Counted from the first letter of the stretch, positions 12,846 through 21,315 are shown. The stretch: 21,315 nt of DNA from Dehalococcoidia bacterium (GCA_023229725.1 JALNYR010000028.1:1-21315), one strand, 5' to 3'. The notes: generated from the letters alone by a model not told the origin. Translations and numbers: made by a program.

Positions 12846-13763
12846 TCAGTGGCCGTAGGCGTATTCCCTCTGGGCAATGGCATCGATCAGGTCGAACAGT
12901 GAGGCCGACGGGCAGCAACGGCCCATCGTCTCGACCAACTGCCTGGCCCGCTCGGCTGCTGCCGTCTGAACGTCTGTATAGGTGTGCAACGTGACAGCAC
13001 TCACCCCAGCGGCCCACGCTGCCGCGAGCAGGATCTCGGCCACGGCGTCCGGGGAGCTGTGGGTGGCCGTGCAATGCCACAGGCCGGCGTGCACGTGTGC
13101 AGCTCGCGACAGTAGCCGCGAGGCGCACACCACGGCGGCGTATCCCGCGAACGCGTTTTCCACCTCCGCTGTCACCGTCGCGCGATCATAGGTACCGGGC
13201 GAGGCATGGTACAGTGTCTCGGTCACGACCAGGTTGGACAGCGTCGGAGGGTCCACGAACGTGACCGCTCCAAGGACGTCGCCTACGGTGGCCCGCGCGA
13301 ATGCGGGCCCGTCCAGGCCGGATCGCGTGGTGTCGATGCGCAACGTGCGCTGGAGGTTGACGAACAGCCACGGTGCGCGACCTGTGCCCACCGCCTCGGC
13401 CAGATACGCGGCATCGCGGTGCTCCAACGCCAGTTGGTCGCCCTGTGAAAAATGGGGCTTGGACTGCTGCTCGAACACTGCACCACTCACCGAGTAGTCC
13501 TGGTACCATTCGGACGCCGTGTATCTATACGGGCCAGCGGTGACGGTACACACCGGCGGCGCGTGACCGAACACTGCGCGGACGGGTGGCAGCTCCGCCC
13601 GCCAGCGCGAGACGTCGACAGGCGGACCGTTGGTCGGTCTCATTGCATTGAGCGCGTGCACCGCGAACTTGTTGCCACGGTATGGAGCACTGTACGACCG
13701 GCGCAGTTCCGCCGGGTCATACTGGGCCGTGTAGGTTGCGACCGCTCCGTCGGTGTGTTTCAT
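12846..13763 (-). CDS. Unrecognised protein (305 residues)
   Basis: Starts at the ATG 13761-13763 (MKHTDGAVATYTAQYD); the only extension upstream begins at a GTG. No signal peptide or transmembrane segment is evident. The C-terminal third (AFAGYAAVV...HVHAGLWHCTATHSSPDAVAEILLAAAWAAG) has a weak likeness to the poly(ADP-ribose) glycohydrolase pattern in which a GYA block is followed by a GxWxC...G-x-D...LxxxLxAA segment, but the catalytic GGG-x-x-x-x-x-x-Q-E-E motif is not found. I therefore do not assign that activity. The gene reads in the same direction as the GIY-YIG gene, with a 97-base spacer. Confidence 0.6.
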   Translation of the reverse strand: MKHTDGAVATYTAQYDPAELRRSYSAPYRGNKFAVHALNAMRPTNGPPVDVSRWRAELPPVRAVFGHAPPVCTVTAGPYRYTASEWYQDYSVSGAVFEQQSKPHFSQGDQLALEHRDAAYLAEAVGTGRAPWLFVNLQRTLRIDTTRSGLDGPAFARATVGDVLGAVTFVDPPTLSNLVVTETLYHASPGTYDRATVTAEVENAFAGYAAVVCASRLLSRAAHVHAGLWHCTATHSSPDAVAEILLAAAWAAGVSAVTLHTYTDVQTAAAERARQLVETMGRCCPSASLFDLIDAIAQREYAYGH

Positions 13764-13972
13764 TTTCCGTCCAATTTCTCCCACCCCCGCACGCTAGACT
13801 TTCTCAATACGTGGAATGGGGATGGATCCCCGACGAAGTGGGCACCGGCGAAGGTGCACTCGTCCGATTGGGAGTCCCTGGTCAGTTGGTCGAGCTTTGT
13901 CTGAATGCATTGACCAGAACACCAAAAGTATTATGTTCGTGTGTGCATATGACACCTCTTCCCCCCCATGCA

Positions 13973-14653
13973 TTAAGATTTGTGTTTCTTGGCTAATGGT
14001 GGATCGTCATCGGAGTGAACCGGTGCCAGTGTGAGACGCGTCTGTGTCCTGTCGATTTTTTTTTGTTTCGACGTATTGAACCCGGCAATAAGATCACCGG
14101 GCAATGGGATGAAATTGTGGGCCTTGGATTGGTCATAGTCCATGCTGTTGAAGAAAAGTCCAAGCAGTTCGTCCACGTCATCTCCATGCACATCGAACGA
14201 GTGCAGTGTAACGCGGCCACCTTCGAATGTATCGCCATCGCCGTCCTCATCGGAGATCTCGACTTTTCCGCCGGCGCCCCACGCCATCGCTGCCAGTCCG
14301 GCTTTGCCAAAGGCGCGTTCCATACACATCGCGCCAAAGTCACCATCGCCCTCGAGCTCCAATATGTAGAGCGGATGCTTGTCCGCGAGAAGCCAGCGCT
14401 GGTCATCGGCTGCGTTCTTCTTGCGCAGCCTGTAATACGCATCGATGTGCACGCGCGCGAGTTCGCTGGCGCTCAGTGCATCCGCGGGAATTTGTGTTTC
14501 TTTGATTGCTCTGGCAAAAACGTACGAATTAAAATCTGGTTCATCTTCCAGCCTCTCGATCATGGCATCTGCGGCGGCCTTGTCGAGGTCTGTCTCCAGT
14601 TCGCGTTGATGATCGTCATCATGTGGCCCGAGATTCGACTTTGCTTCGCTCAT
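13973..14653 (-). CDS. Unrecognised acidic protein with basic C-terminal tail
   Basis: 226 residues from ATG 14651-14653 (MSEAKSNLGPHDDDHQ), preceded by an AT-rich leader; longer forms from upstream start outside any conserved context. The protein is rich in Asp and Glu (runs such as DEDGDGD), predicted soluble, with a helical N-terminal half (ELARVHIDAYYRLRKKNAADDQRW). It ends PLAKKHKS, which could act as a short nuclear localisation signal. No family recognised. It diverges from the serpin gene across the spacer 14654-14987. Confidence 0.65.
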   Translation of the reverse strand: MSEAKSNLGPHDDDHQRELETDLDKAAADAMIERLEDEPDFNSYVFARAIKETQIPADALSASELARVHIDAYYRLRKKNAADDQRWLLADKHPLYILELEGDGDFGAMCMERAFGKAGLAAMAWGAGGKVEISDEDGDGDTFEGGRVTLHSFDVHGDDVDELLGLFFNSMDYDQSKAHNFIPLPGDLIAGFNTSKQKKIDRTQTRLTLAPVHSDDDPPLAKKHKS

Positions 14654-14828
14654 TTTTCTGATTATGTGAAACTTCCCTACTATTAGATTCTTTGTCGTCG
14701 TGGAATCGTTCCCTGGGAATCGCAGAAGCCAGCAGGTCAAGTGGGTACTCAAATTTCTCAACGGGCATGGGAATGTCCAGTCATACGTACAGGAGCAGCT
14801 GCACAACATTGACGTCGTCGTCGACCAG

Positions 14829-14901
14829 AGATATTTAAAAAATATCTGCGGTTATTTAAAAATCTGGGATTTTTAAAAATATCTACGGTCATTTAAAAAT
14901 C
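14829..14901. promoter_or_regulatory. Repeated promoter-like elements between divergent genes
   Basis: Two 22-base direct elements, 14843-14864 and 14880-14901, agree at 20 of 22 positions (both TATCT.CGGT.ATTTAAAAATC) and recur in weaker form at 2173-2194. A palindrome AGATATTT-AAA-AAATATCT spans 14829-14847, and an inverted TTTAAAAATC/GATTTTTAAA pair lies between. The location is between the acidic-protein gene (minus) and the serpin (plus). Nothing else is recognised in 14654-14828 or 14902-14987. Confidence 0.6.
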
Positions 14902-14987
14902 CGCAAAAATGTTAATTTTTATTGGCAACACCTAAAAATAATCGAAGTGACACGGTCAACCAAACCAAACCAAATCAAAAAATAAAT

Positions 14988-16244
14988 ATGGCCACGACTA
15001 AGAGGACTTCCGACGAAGTAAGTACCTGCAATGCGCAGAGGATTCGTGCCGAGTGCCGGAAACAGTGGTGTCATCGTGCGACGACCTGCGTGTGCCCCGC
15101 CTGCGAACACGAGGCGTACTGTTCGCCGGCGTGCATGCGCGAGGACGCGGCCGGACACAGTCAGACCTGCGGCACGGCGGACGCGGCGCGCGGAACGTTC
15201 GATTTGCTCATGCTTCTCGCGACACGCGAACCTGTCGCACCGTCCATCGTGCTGTCGCCGGCGTGCCTGTCGACGGCGTTCGCGGTCCTCGGCTTGGCCG
15301 AGGACGCGAAGTGCCGCGGACTCATCGCGGACCAGTTCGGCGACGTCGGACATGCGCGGGCAGTGGCACATGCCACGGCCGTCACCGTGACGGCGGCGAG
15401 CTCGATATGGCTCTCCGGCTTCGGTGCGGACCATCCCGACCTCCTCGCGGCGTTCCTCCACGACGCGAAGACGATCGCCGGCGCATCCGTGCACACCGAC
15501 GTGACCCTCGAAAATGTGAACGCCTGGGTCAAGGAGGCCACGAAAGGCTTGGTCCCGACGATCCTGAGCGAGATTGATGCAGACACGACAATGCTGATCG
15601 TGTCCGCGCTCGTCTTCGATGCCAGCTGGGCGGTCCAGTTCGATCCCCTCCTCACGGAGGACGCGCCGTTTCACTCGCCGGCCGGCGACGTCGCATGCCG
15701 CATGATGTATCGCGGCGGTGAGGAGTTGTCGATCCTGCGCGATTCGGGCTTCTATGGCGTAAAGTTGGATCTGCAAACGCCGGAAAGTCGCGAAGGCTAC
15801 TCGTTAGCAGTCGTCGTCGTTGCCCGCGACGATGGCCAGTGCCCGAGCGCGAGCCAGTTCCATCAGGTCGCATCCGGCACGCACGCCATGGAAGCGAACC
15901 TGTACCTGCCGATCACGTACGCATCGTTCGGGCCCAGCAACGTGGCGCCCGAACTTTGTGCCGCCGGCTTGAAACCGCTGACCCAGACCGGGCACATGGC
16001 CGCCGACCCTCGTACATCGCTGTCCCGTGTCGTGCATCGTGCCCTCCTGAAGCTCGACGAAAAGGGTGCTAAGGGTGCGGCCGTCGCCGCCGTAGTGTGT
16101 GTAACTGAGTGTGTTCACGAGGCCCCGCCCACGCTGCGTTTCGACAGGCCGTTCGGGCTGACCGTCGTGGCTTACCGCGGCGAGAACCCCGTGGCGACGC
16201 TCTTTGCCGCGTTCATCACCGATCCGTCCAAGGACAGGTGGTGA
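14988..16244 (+). CDS. MYND zinc finger - serpin fusion
   Basis: 418 residues from ATG 14988, after A-rich AATAAAT; the frame extends to an ATG at 14922 within repeats and is not preferred. Residues 23-61 are a MYND-type zinc finger (C23, C28, C34/C36, C39, C45 in AYC, C49, H57, C61), a protein-interaction module. Residues ~65-418 are a serpin: NVNAWVKEATKGLVPTIL, VSALVFDASWAVQFD, and the signature FDRPFGLTVVAYRGENPVATLF near the end. The reactive loop begins DEKGAKGAAVAAVV at 357, with small residues in the hinge as in inhibitory serpins. Counting P17 from E358 puts P1 at E374, though the loop is ~2 residues longer than in antitrypsin, so P1 is uncertain. No signal peptide, so it should act inside the cell, against cytosolic proteases, as poxvirus CrmA does. 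Confidence 0.88.
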   Translation: MATTKRTSDEVSTCNAQRIRAECRKQWCHRATTCVCPACEHEAYCSPACMREDAAGHSQTCGTADAARGTFDLLMLLATREPVAPSIVLSPACLSTAFAVLGLAEDAKCRGLIADQFGDVGHARAVAHATAVTVTAASSIWLSGFGADHPDLLAAFLHDAKTIAGASVHTDVTLENVNAWVKEATKGLVPTILSEIDADTTMLIVSALVFDASWAVQFDPLLTEDAPFHSPAGDVACRMMYRGGEELSILRDSGFYGVKLDLQTPESREGYSLAVVVVARDDGQCPSASQFHQVASGTHAMEANLYLPITYASFGPSNVAPELCAAGLKPLTQTGHMAADPRTSLSRVVHRALLKLDEKGAKGAAVAAVVCVTECVHEAPPTLRFDRPFGLTVVAYRGENPVATLFAAFITDPSKDRW

Positions 16245-16355
16245 CACATACACGCACACACCACCGAGTGAACGCGCACGAGACGTGATGAACAAAAGAA
16301 GTCACAAGTTGCATCAAAAAATAATCCTGATCACGGCATTTTAAGGGCATAGAAA

Positions 16356-17744
16356 ATGAAACGACGCGATCTCACGGCTGACCAATATCACGTGTACGAA
16401 CTCGCGGTGGAGTGTAGTAAATCGGTATTCTACACCGGGCAAGCCGGCACGGGGAAATCGTACCTGCTACGTGCCATCTATGCAGGCCTGGTGCATCGGC
16501 ACGGCCGCAACCGTCTGCTCGTTGCACTTACCGCGAGCACGGGCCGCGCGGCCGTGGAAATCGGCGGCCGGACGCTGCACAGCTGGGCGGGCATCGAGCT
16601 CGGCGACGGCTCCGCGGAGCGGCTAGTTGGGCGTGTCCGCGCAAACAGCGCCGCCGCGCTGCGTTGGCGCGCGTGCGAGACGCTGGTGATCGACGAGATA
16701 TCGATGATAACCGGCGCGCTCATCGATAAACTCGATGTCATCGGCCGGGCGCTGCGCAACAGCGTGCTGCCATTCGGCGGCATCCAGGTGGTCGCTACCG
16801 GGGATCTGCTGCAGTTGGAACCTGTCCGCACCGAGGACGGATACTGTTTCCAGGCGAGTGCATGGCCGCAGTTGTTCGGCGGGTTGCAGCTCATGCTCAC
16901 CACGCCGCACCGGCAGGCGGGCGACCCGGCGTACCGGTACGCACTCGACCAACTCCGCGTGGGTACACTGCTCGAGACCTCGCGCGACCTGTTCGCATCG
17001 CGCGTCAGCAACATGACCGTGGCCGGCCCACCGGACGAGATTAGACTCGTGCCGTATATTGCCCGTGCCCGCGCGATCAACGCCGGCGAATACGCCAAGC
17101 TACCAGTGGGTGAGCCCGAATACGTGTACGACGTTTCCACGGGACGCGGAACCGGCACGGCGGCACAGCGCACCCGCTTGCTCGAGACGTGCCCGGTGGA
17201 AGCCCTCGTACGACTCAAGGTGGGCACCCGGGTGCTGCTCGTCGCGAACGTCGACACCGACTCTGGGCTGTGCAACGGGGCGGCGGGCCTTGTCATCGGA
17301 TTCGAGCACGGCAGCAGGCGTGGCCACGACGGGAACACGGCCAGCGAGCCATTACCAGTCGTACAGTTCTTGCGCACGGTCTACACCGTCGAGCGCCATA
17401 TGTGGTCGCTCAAGGACGGCGCCGACAGGGTACTGGCTTCCATACAACAAATACCGCTCATCTTGGGCTGGTCGCTCACGATCCACAAAGCACAGGGTAT
17501 GACGCTCGACACCGTCGCGGCAGAGATCAGCGGCTGTTTTGCCCGCGGGCAGACTTACGTTGCGCTCAGCCGCACCCGCACGCTGGCCGGGCTGCGCATC
17601 GACGCCGTGCCTGACGTTGAAAAATGCGTCCCCGACCCCGTTGTGGTCCGGTTCTGCGCCGAGCACATCAGTCCCAGTGTACCCGACGCAGCAACGGAGG
17701 CAAAGTTTTCGGCCATTTGCGGCGAGGAGGGAGTCCGCAATTGA
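16356..17744 (+). CDS. PIF1-like superfamily 1B DNA helicase
   Basis: 462 residues. Motifs in order: Walker A GQAGTGKS 28-35, motif Ia TASTGRAAVEIGG 59-71 with TLHSWAGI, Walker B VIDEISM 111-117, motif III GGIQVVATGDLLQLEPV 141-157, a short linker region, LTIHKAQGMTLD near 374-385 and TYVALSRTR at 400-408 (motif VI). This is the complete core of a RecD/PIF1-like 5'-3' helicase, with neither a long N-terminal domain nor a C-terminal extension. Such enzymes unwind forks and recombination intermediates and are common in giant viruses. It lies 111 bases after the serpin on the same strand and 88 bases before the surface protein. No fused nuclease is present. Confidence 0.93.
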   Translation: MKRRDLTADQYHVYELAVECSKSVFYTGQAGTGKSYLLRAIYAGLVHRHGRNRLLVALTASTGRAAVEIGGRTLHSWAGIELGDGSAERLVGRVRANSAAALRWRACETLVIDEISMITGALIDKLDVIGRALRNSVLPFGGIQVVATGDLLQLEPVRTEDGYCFQASAWPQLFGGLQLMLTTPHRQAGDPAYRYALDQLRVGTLLETSRDLFASRVSNMTVAGPPDEIRLVPYIARARAINAGEYAKLPVGEPEYVYDVSTGRGTGTAAQRTRLLETCPVEALVRLKVGTRVLLVANVDTDSGLCNGAAGLVIGFEHGSRRGHDGNTASEPLPVVQFLRTVYTVERHMWSLKDGADRVLASIQQIPLILGWSLTIHKAQGMTLDTVAAEISGCFARGQTYVALSRTRTLAGLRIDAVPDVEKCVPDPVVVRFCAEHISPSVPDAATEAKFSAICGEEGVRN

Positions 17745-17832
17745 AACTCTAATGAGCTGGGTGGGGGGTCAAAAAACACAAAGTCACAAGCAAGCAAAGA
17801 CTAGAGCACTGGAAGGAAAAGGGATTTAAAAA

Positions 17833-20800
17833 ATGTTAAAACAGATCTCGACAGTCATCGCTGTGCTGCTCTGGGTTGGGCCACTGCTGAGCGAGGGTGC
17901 CCGCGTGTTCGAGGTCGTGAACACTGTCACCAGTGCGGTCTTCATCACGCCCACTCCCACCGAAACCACTGAAACGATCTTTAGTGCCTGGCCACCAGCC
18001 AGTCCCACCAGTATCCAGATGGTGACGACTTATTATCACGGCTTCCCTGCCGGCATTTATGGCGTCGATCTCGGCGTGCAGATTACCGCGGCCGGGTTCT
18101 TACAGAATCATACATACAGCATGGCGACGGTGTCCAATGTGAACACCGCAAACTACGGCATCATCAGCGACGCTGGATACATCTGGTCATGTGGTGATAC
18201 GGGTATGGCCTACGTGGCACCCGGGGACGCGCCGGTCGAGGTGACCGTATCGGACGGTTACATCGCCCGGGTATGCACGTCCGATTTCCGCAGCCAGACT
18301 GCCGCAATAATGTATGAAAAGCCCAGCGGGCATTACAGGCTCTGTCGATACGCGATCGCCGATCTCCCGACAGCCACGCCGTGGAGCTACAACCTGACAG
18401 CGGCGTGCAGCCCGGAACTGGTGCCGGCACCGGACCTGGGCGACAAGGCCATCGGAACCACCGCGCGTCTTTCGGTGGGCGGCAGCTACATGAGCGTGCG
18501 GGACGAGACACAGTACATGATATTCGACGTCGAGGCGTGCCTTGCAGGCACCACACCGTGCTACGTGCAGACGAACGGCTCCACGCAATATATCGCGCCG
18601 GATGGCCCAACGGACTACGCCATCAGCCTCGGCACCACGGCACGCACGGGCAGCGGCACCAACGACTTCTCGGCATACGCTGCCGAGTTGCACGACCTCA
18701 ACGTGTCGGAAGAGGCCACATCCACGATCGAGTCCATATACCAGCAGCGCATACCGAGGACTGGCGCCATCGACCCACTTGCGCGGATGTTCTATGGTAC
18801 GGACACCCGCGGAATCCTGTTCCGCATACCACTGGACGATTTCGGACTGAGCAGCATCGAAGAGCTGCTGGTCTGTGAGGCAACCGGCGCGTCTGTCCAC
18901 ATCCTCGCGACGCTGCCCACGGACTACGTCGTGGTCGGTTGTGCGCACATCTACGCGGACGCATACGCGACGATGACGTCGGTGCGGGTCGCGGACTGCA
19001 CCGCCGCCACTGGTATGGTGGACTGCCTGTCAGATCCGTATTACTGTACCTGGCACCTCTATAGCCAGGAGTGCATCTCACGCCAGAGCGCGCTTGTCAA
19101 CGAGTGCGTGGGCATCAACGCCACGCACTGCATCGACACCCCGCCGAGCTTCTATACAGTGATGCCCCGGGCTGGCCCGACGACCGGCGGCACCACGGTG
19201 GTTATCACGCCAACCGTCGAACTCTGGTCCGACCCCACCCTCCGCTGTGTGTTTGGCACCGACGACACGGCCGTCGCCACGTGGGACGGCTACACTGTCA
19301 CGTGCACCACGCCGGCAGCGACCCTGGGCCAGACCTATATCAACCTGCGGTATAAAGGTGTCGATATACTGCCCCCCGGGTACGGCGGCCAGCTGTTCGA
19401 ATACACGAGTCCGTGTCCCCCGCCGGGCGCTGAGTGCGCCATCGCGGCGGACTGTGCGGACAGGTACACCGGCAATGGCACATGCGTATCCGCGGCATGC
19501 TTGAACGGCACGTGCGTGACAGCACTGACAGCACTGCACACCGCGTGTGCCACGGGCATCGTCAACTGGGACGGCGAATGCGACGGTGCCGGAACGTGTG
19601 TACCCCTGCCCGACTGCACACACGATGACAACTGCACGTGGCTCTACGAGGGTAGCAACACCTGCATAGCTGTGGCATGCTGGTCTGGGTGGTGCGGGAT
19701 CGACAGTATGGAGGGCGGTGCGTGCACGGTCGATGGACATAGCGGTCAGTGCGACGGCTACGGCACGTGTGTACCGGATCCGGAATGCATGGCCGATGCG
19801 AACTGCACAGACCGGTACACCGGGGACGGTGTGTGCACCTACGCGGCGTGCCGCAATGGTACGTGCATCACGGGACTCACGCCAGCCGAGACGGCATGCA
19901 ACACGAGCCTCGACGGCTGGCCGGGGACATGCAGCGGTTTCGGTACGTGCGTGCCCCAGCCGGCCTGCACACACGACGGGAACTGCACCTGGATCTATGG
20001 GGGCGACAATGTCTGCGTGGTACCCGTCTGCTCGGATGGCTGGTGCGCCATCAACCCCGAATACTATGGCAACTGTGTGGTGGACGGGCACAACGGTACG
20101 TGCGATGGCTTGGGCACCTGCGTGCCAGACGTCTGGGGCGTGCCGTGCACGGCTGACTCCAACTGTACCGATATCTACGACGGTAACAATACATGCGTCG
20201 TGGCCGCATGCGTCGGCGGTGTGTGTGTGGCGAGGCTCGTCGTGGCCGAAACCCCGTGCGGGGTCGGGGGTACGTGCGACGGTGCAGGCAACTGCGTACC
20301 CGAACCGTGCACTGGTGAACCGGGATGCGCTACTGACCAGGACTGCGTAGACCTCGTGGCGCCGCGACACGGCGGGCCGGACGCGCTCGGCGCATGTAGA
20401 CAGTGGCGCTGTGTGGACAGTCTGTGCACGAGCGGACTGTCTGACGAGGGCACCGCCTGTAGCGTCGCGGTGGCGGGTTCATGCACCGTCGATCCGCCGG
20501 TCGAAGGTACGTCCAACTCGGGGCTCTGCTCTGTCACGGGCGAGTGCGTCGTGGCGGTTGATCAGTACGTGAGCGACCAGTGCCTAAACGGCAGCTCGTG
20601 CCTCGGCTCCTCGTGCGTGCTGGTGGTGCCGGGCTGCTCAACGGATTCCGACTGCTACGGTCCGCTCGGCGAGTTCGCATACGCGCGGGGCTGTGCGGCC
20701 GTGCGGTGTTCGCCCGATCTGCACGTTTGTGTGAACTACACCAAGGCCGACAACAGCGTCTGCGTGCCGACCGACGAGGAAGCCGGCTCCGCGTGCCGTG

Positions 20801-21255
20801 CGAACCAGACTGGCATCTGCACCGCGGGAACGTGCGAACTACCTCCCGCGCCCGTGGACGAGGCCGACAACGTGACTACGTGCACATCGGATGCATCGTG
20901 TGGCATCGCCCGGTGCCCTGCTGACGATGGCGCTTGCGAGCTGCTCACCGGCATGGCGCTGCTCTGCAACTTGTCCGCGTTGCCCGATGCGTGCGCGGAG
21001 CTGACGACGGCCATGTGCAATGGCCGGGGTTACTGCGCCTGGCGTGTCAGCCCGCTCTGCGATGACGGCAATCCGTGCACACTGGACACCTGCGACCCCG
21101 TTGGCTTGCACGGTTCGTGCCGAAATTCGCCCCATCCGACCGCATGTAGTGGTCTGACAACGTTCGCTGCCGTGTTTGGCTCGCTCGTCGCCGGGAGCGC
21201 CATCATAGCTGGGATCGTCGTCGCGGTCATCTCGTTCAGATCGAAACTGGCCTGA
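17833..21255 (+). CDS. Large type I surface glycoprotein with PSI, IPT/TIG and Cys-rich repeats
   Basis: 1140 residues. A signal peptide (ISTVIAVLLWVGPLLSEG) covers residues 1-~22. Residues ~25-385 are beta-rich and may be a propeller. A PSI-like cysteine module follows at ~388-432 (VADC...CLSDPYYCTWHLYSQEC). An IPT/TIG immunoglobulin-like domain spans ~437-525 (VMPRAGPTTGGTTVVI...). Residues ~530-1105 are cysteine-rich, with five tandem units alternating in two types, each ending G-x-C-D-G-x-G-x-C-V or similar. Many N-x-T/S sites are present (NGTC, NCTW). A hydrophobic helix near 1110-1133 and short basic tail (RSKLA) end the protein. The PSI-IPT order recalls plexins and Met. Likely a virion or infected-cell surface protein; adhesion or host mimicry is inferred. 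Confidence 0.85.
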   Translation: MLKQISTVIAVLLWVGPLLSEGARVFEVVNTVTSAVFITPTPTETTETIFSAWPPASPTSIQMVTTYYHGFPAGIYGVDLGVQITAAGFLQNHTYSMATVSNVNTANYGIISDAGYIWSCGDTGMAYVAPGDAPVEVTVSDGYIARVCTSDFRSQTAAIMYEKPSGHYRLCRYAIADLPTATPWSYNLTAACSPELVPAPDLGDKAIGTTARLSVGGSYMSVRDETQYMIFDVEACLAGTTPCYVQTNGSTQYIAPDGPTDYAISLGTTARTGSGTNDFSAYAAELHDLNVSEEATSTIESIYQQRIPRTGAIDPLARMFYGTDTRGILFRIPLDDFGLSSIEELLVCEATGASVHILATLPTDYVVVGCAHIYADAYATMTSVRVADCTAATGMVDCLSDPYYCTWHLYSQECISRQSALVNECVGINATHCIDTPPSFYTVMPRAGPTTGGTTVVITPTVELWSDPTLRCVFGTDDTAVATWDGYTVTCTTPAATLGQTYINLRYKGVDILPPGYGGQLFEYTSPCPPPGAECAIAADCADRYTGNGTCVSAACLNGTCVTALTALHTACATGIVNWDGECDGAGTCVPLPDCTHDDNCTWLYEGSNTCIAVACWSGWCGIDSMEGGACTVDGHSGQCDGYGTCVPDPECMADANCTDRYTGDGVCTYAACRNGTCITGLTPAETACNTSLDGWPGTCSGFGTCVPQPACTHDGNCTWIYGGDNVCVVPVCSDGWCAINPEYYGNCVVDGHNGTCDGLGTCVPDVWGVPCTADSNCTDIYDGNNTCVVAACVGGVCVARLVVAETPCGVGGTCDGAGNCVPEPCTGEPGCATDQDCVDLVAPRHGGPDALGACRQWRCVDSLCTSGLSDEGTACSVAVAGSCTVDPPVEGTSNSGLCSVTGECVVAVDQYVSDQCLNGSSCLGSSCVLVVPGCSTDSDCYGPLGEFAYARGCAAVRCSPDLHVCVNYTKADNSVCVPTDEEAGSACRANQTGICTAGTCELPPAPVDEADNVTTCTSDASCGIARCPADDGACELLTGMALLCNLSALPDACAELTTAMCNGRGYCAWRVSPLCDDGNPCTLDTCDPVGLHGSCRNSPHPTACSGLTTFAAVFGSLVAGSAIIAGIVVAVISFRSKLA
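19420..20330 (+). repeat. Alternating cysteine-rich coding repeats (A-B-A-B-A)
   Basis: Unit A reads C...ADC-x-DRYTGNGTC...AACLNGTC and returns as CMADANCTDRYTGDGVC and CTADSNCTDIYDGNNTC. Unit B reads CTHDDNCTWLYEGSNTC...WSGWC and returns as CTHDGNCTWIYGGDNVC...SDGWC. The A+B pair spans about 115-120 codons, so the array grew by duplication of a two-unit block. Confidence 0.8.
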
Positions 21256-21315
21256 TCTCGTGCACGCCGACACACACACATACACACACTGCATAACTCC
21301 GAATGAGGCAATGGG
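21256..21315 (+). other. CA-rich 3' flank of the surface protein gene
   Basis: A CA-dinucleotide run at 21271-21290 follows the stop. Similar CA-rich stretches follow the serpin stop (16245-16262) and, on the minus strand, the TyrRS stop. No other feature is seen before the window end. Confidence 0.4.

Noticed and set aside
12846..13763. Poly(ADP-ribose) glycohydrolase
   Set aside because: Only a faint C-terminal resemblance; the glycine-rich and Gln-Glu-Glu catalytic signature is missing.
14922..15776. Minus-strand ORF opposite the serpin
   Set aside because: Arg/His-rich antisense shadow; the plus frame carries the MYND and serpin motifs.
19420..20330. CRISPR-like or noncoding repeat array
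   Set aside because: The repeats are in frame, imperfect and cysteine-coding; spacing and variation fit protein domain duplication.
19078..20370. 430-codon minus-strand ORF inside the surface protein
   Set aside because: Antisense shadow of the cysteine-rich repeats; no start context and no recognisable domain.

Overview
The window looks like part of a giant DNA virus of a unicellular eukaryote (nucleocytoplasmic large DNA virus type). The reasons are dense, mostly intronless, GC-rich genes on both strands separated by short AT-rich spacers. The content is viral-like: kelch and F-box proteins, a MYND-serpin, a minimal PIF1-like helicase, a GIY-YIG protein and an IS607-type transposon. One gene has a spliceosomal intron, and a eukaryote-type tRNA gene carries a Pol III terminator. 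Pandoravirus-, mollivirus- or medusavirus-like viruses would fit the base composition, but the lineage cannot be fixed from sequence reading alone.

Layout. 1-2088 (minus): two tandem kelch paralogs, the first cut by the window edge. 2128-2262: divergent AT-rich promoter with a perfect 23-bp inverted repeat. 2263-3297 (plus): protein with a RarA/MgsA C-terminal-like domain. 3373-3506: a stray copy of the transposon's right end, which supplies the last codons of the F-box gene (3475-5208, minus). 5489-5575 (minus): intron-containing tRNA-Tyr(GUA). 5692-8210 (minus): a two-exon gene fusing a PLP-dependent (tyrosine/aromatic-type) decarboxylase to a complete eukaryote/archaeal-type tyrosyl-tRNA synthetase. 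8368-8577: small orphan ORF, probably a broken gene. About 8580-10987: IS607-like element with serine recombinase (TnpA) and TnpB/Fanzor-type RuvC nuclease, ending in a structured right end that is a candidate guide RNA scaffold. 10937-11491 (minus): gene whose C-terminus is encoded in that right end. 11603-12748 (minus): GIY-YIG protein. 12846-13763 and 13973-14653 (minus): two unrecognised proteins. 14988-16244 (plus): MYND-serpin. 16356-17744 (plus): PIF1-like helicase. 17833-21255 (plus): 1140-residue type I surface protein with PSI, IPT/TIG and alternating cysteine-rich repeats.

Two systems stand out. The first is a tyrosine-centred locus: decarboxylase fused to TyrRS, joined by an exact splice, with tRNA-Tyr 116 bases downstream on the same strand. 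The second is an IS607/TnpB element with a second, inverted copy of its right end 7.3 kb away. The two copies share a hairpin with one compensatory base-pair change, and each copy has become the 3' end of a neighbouring gene. A shared AT-rich motif (core TTTAAAAATC) recurs in the three divergent intergenic regions and probably belongs to the promoters.
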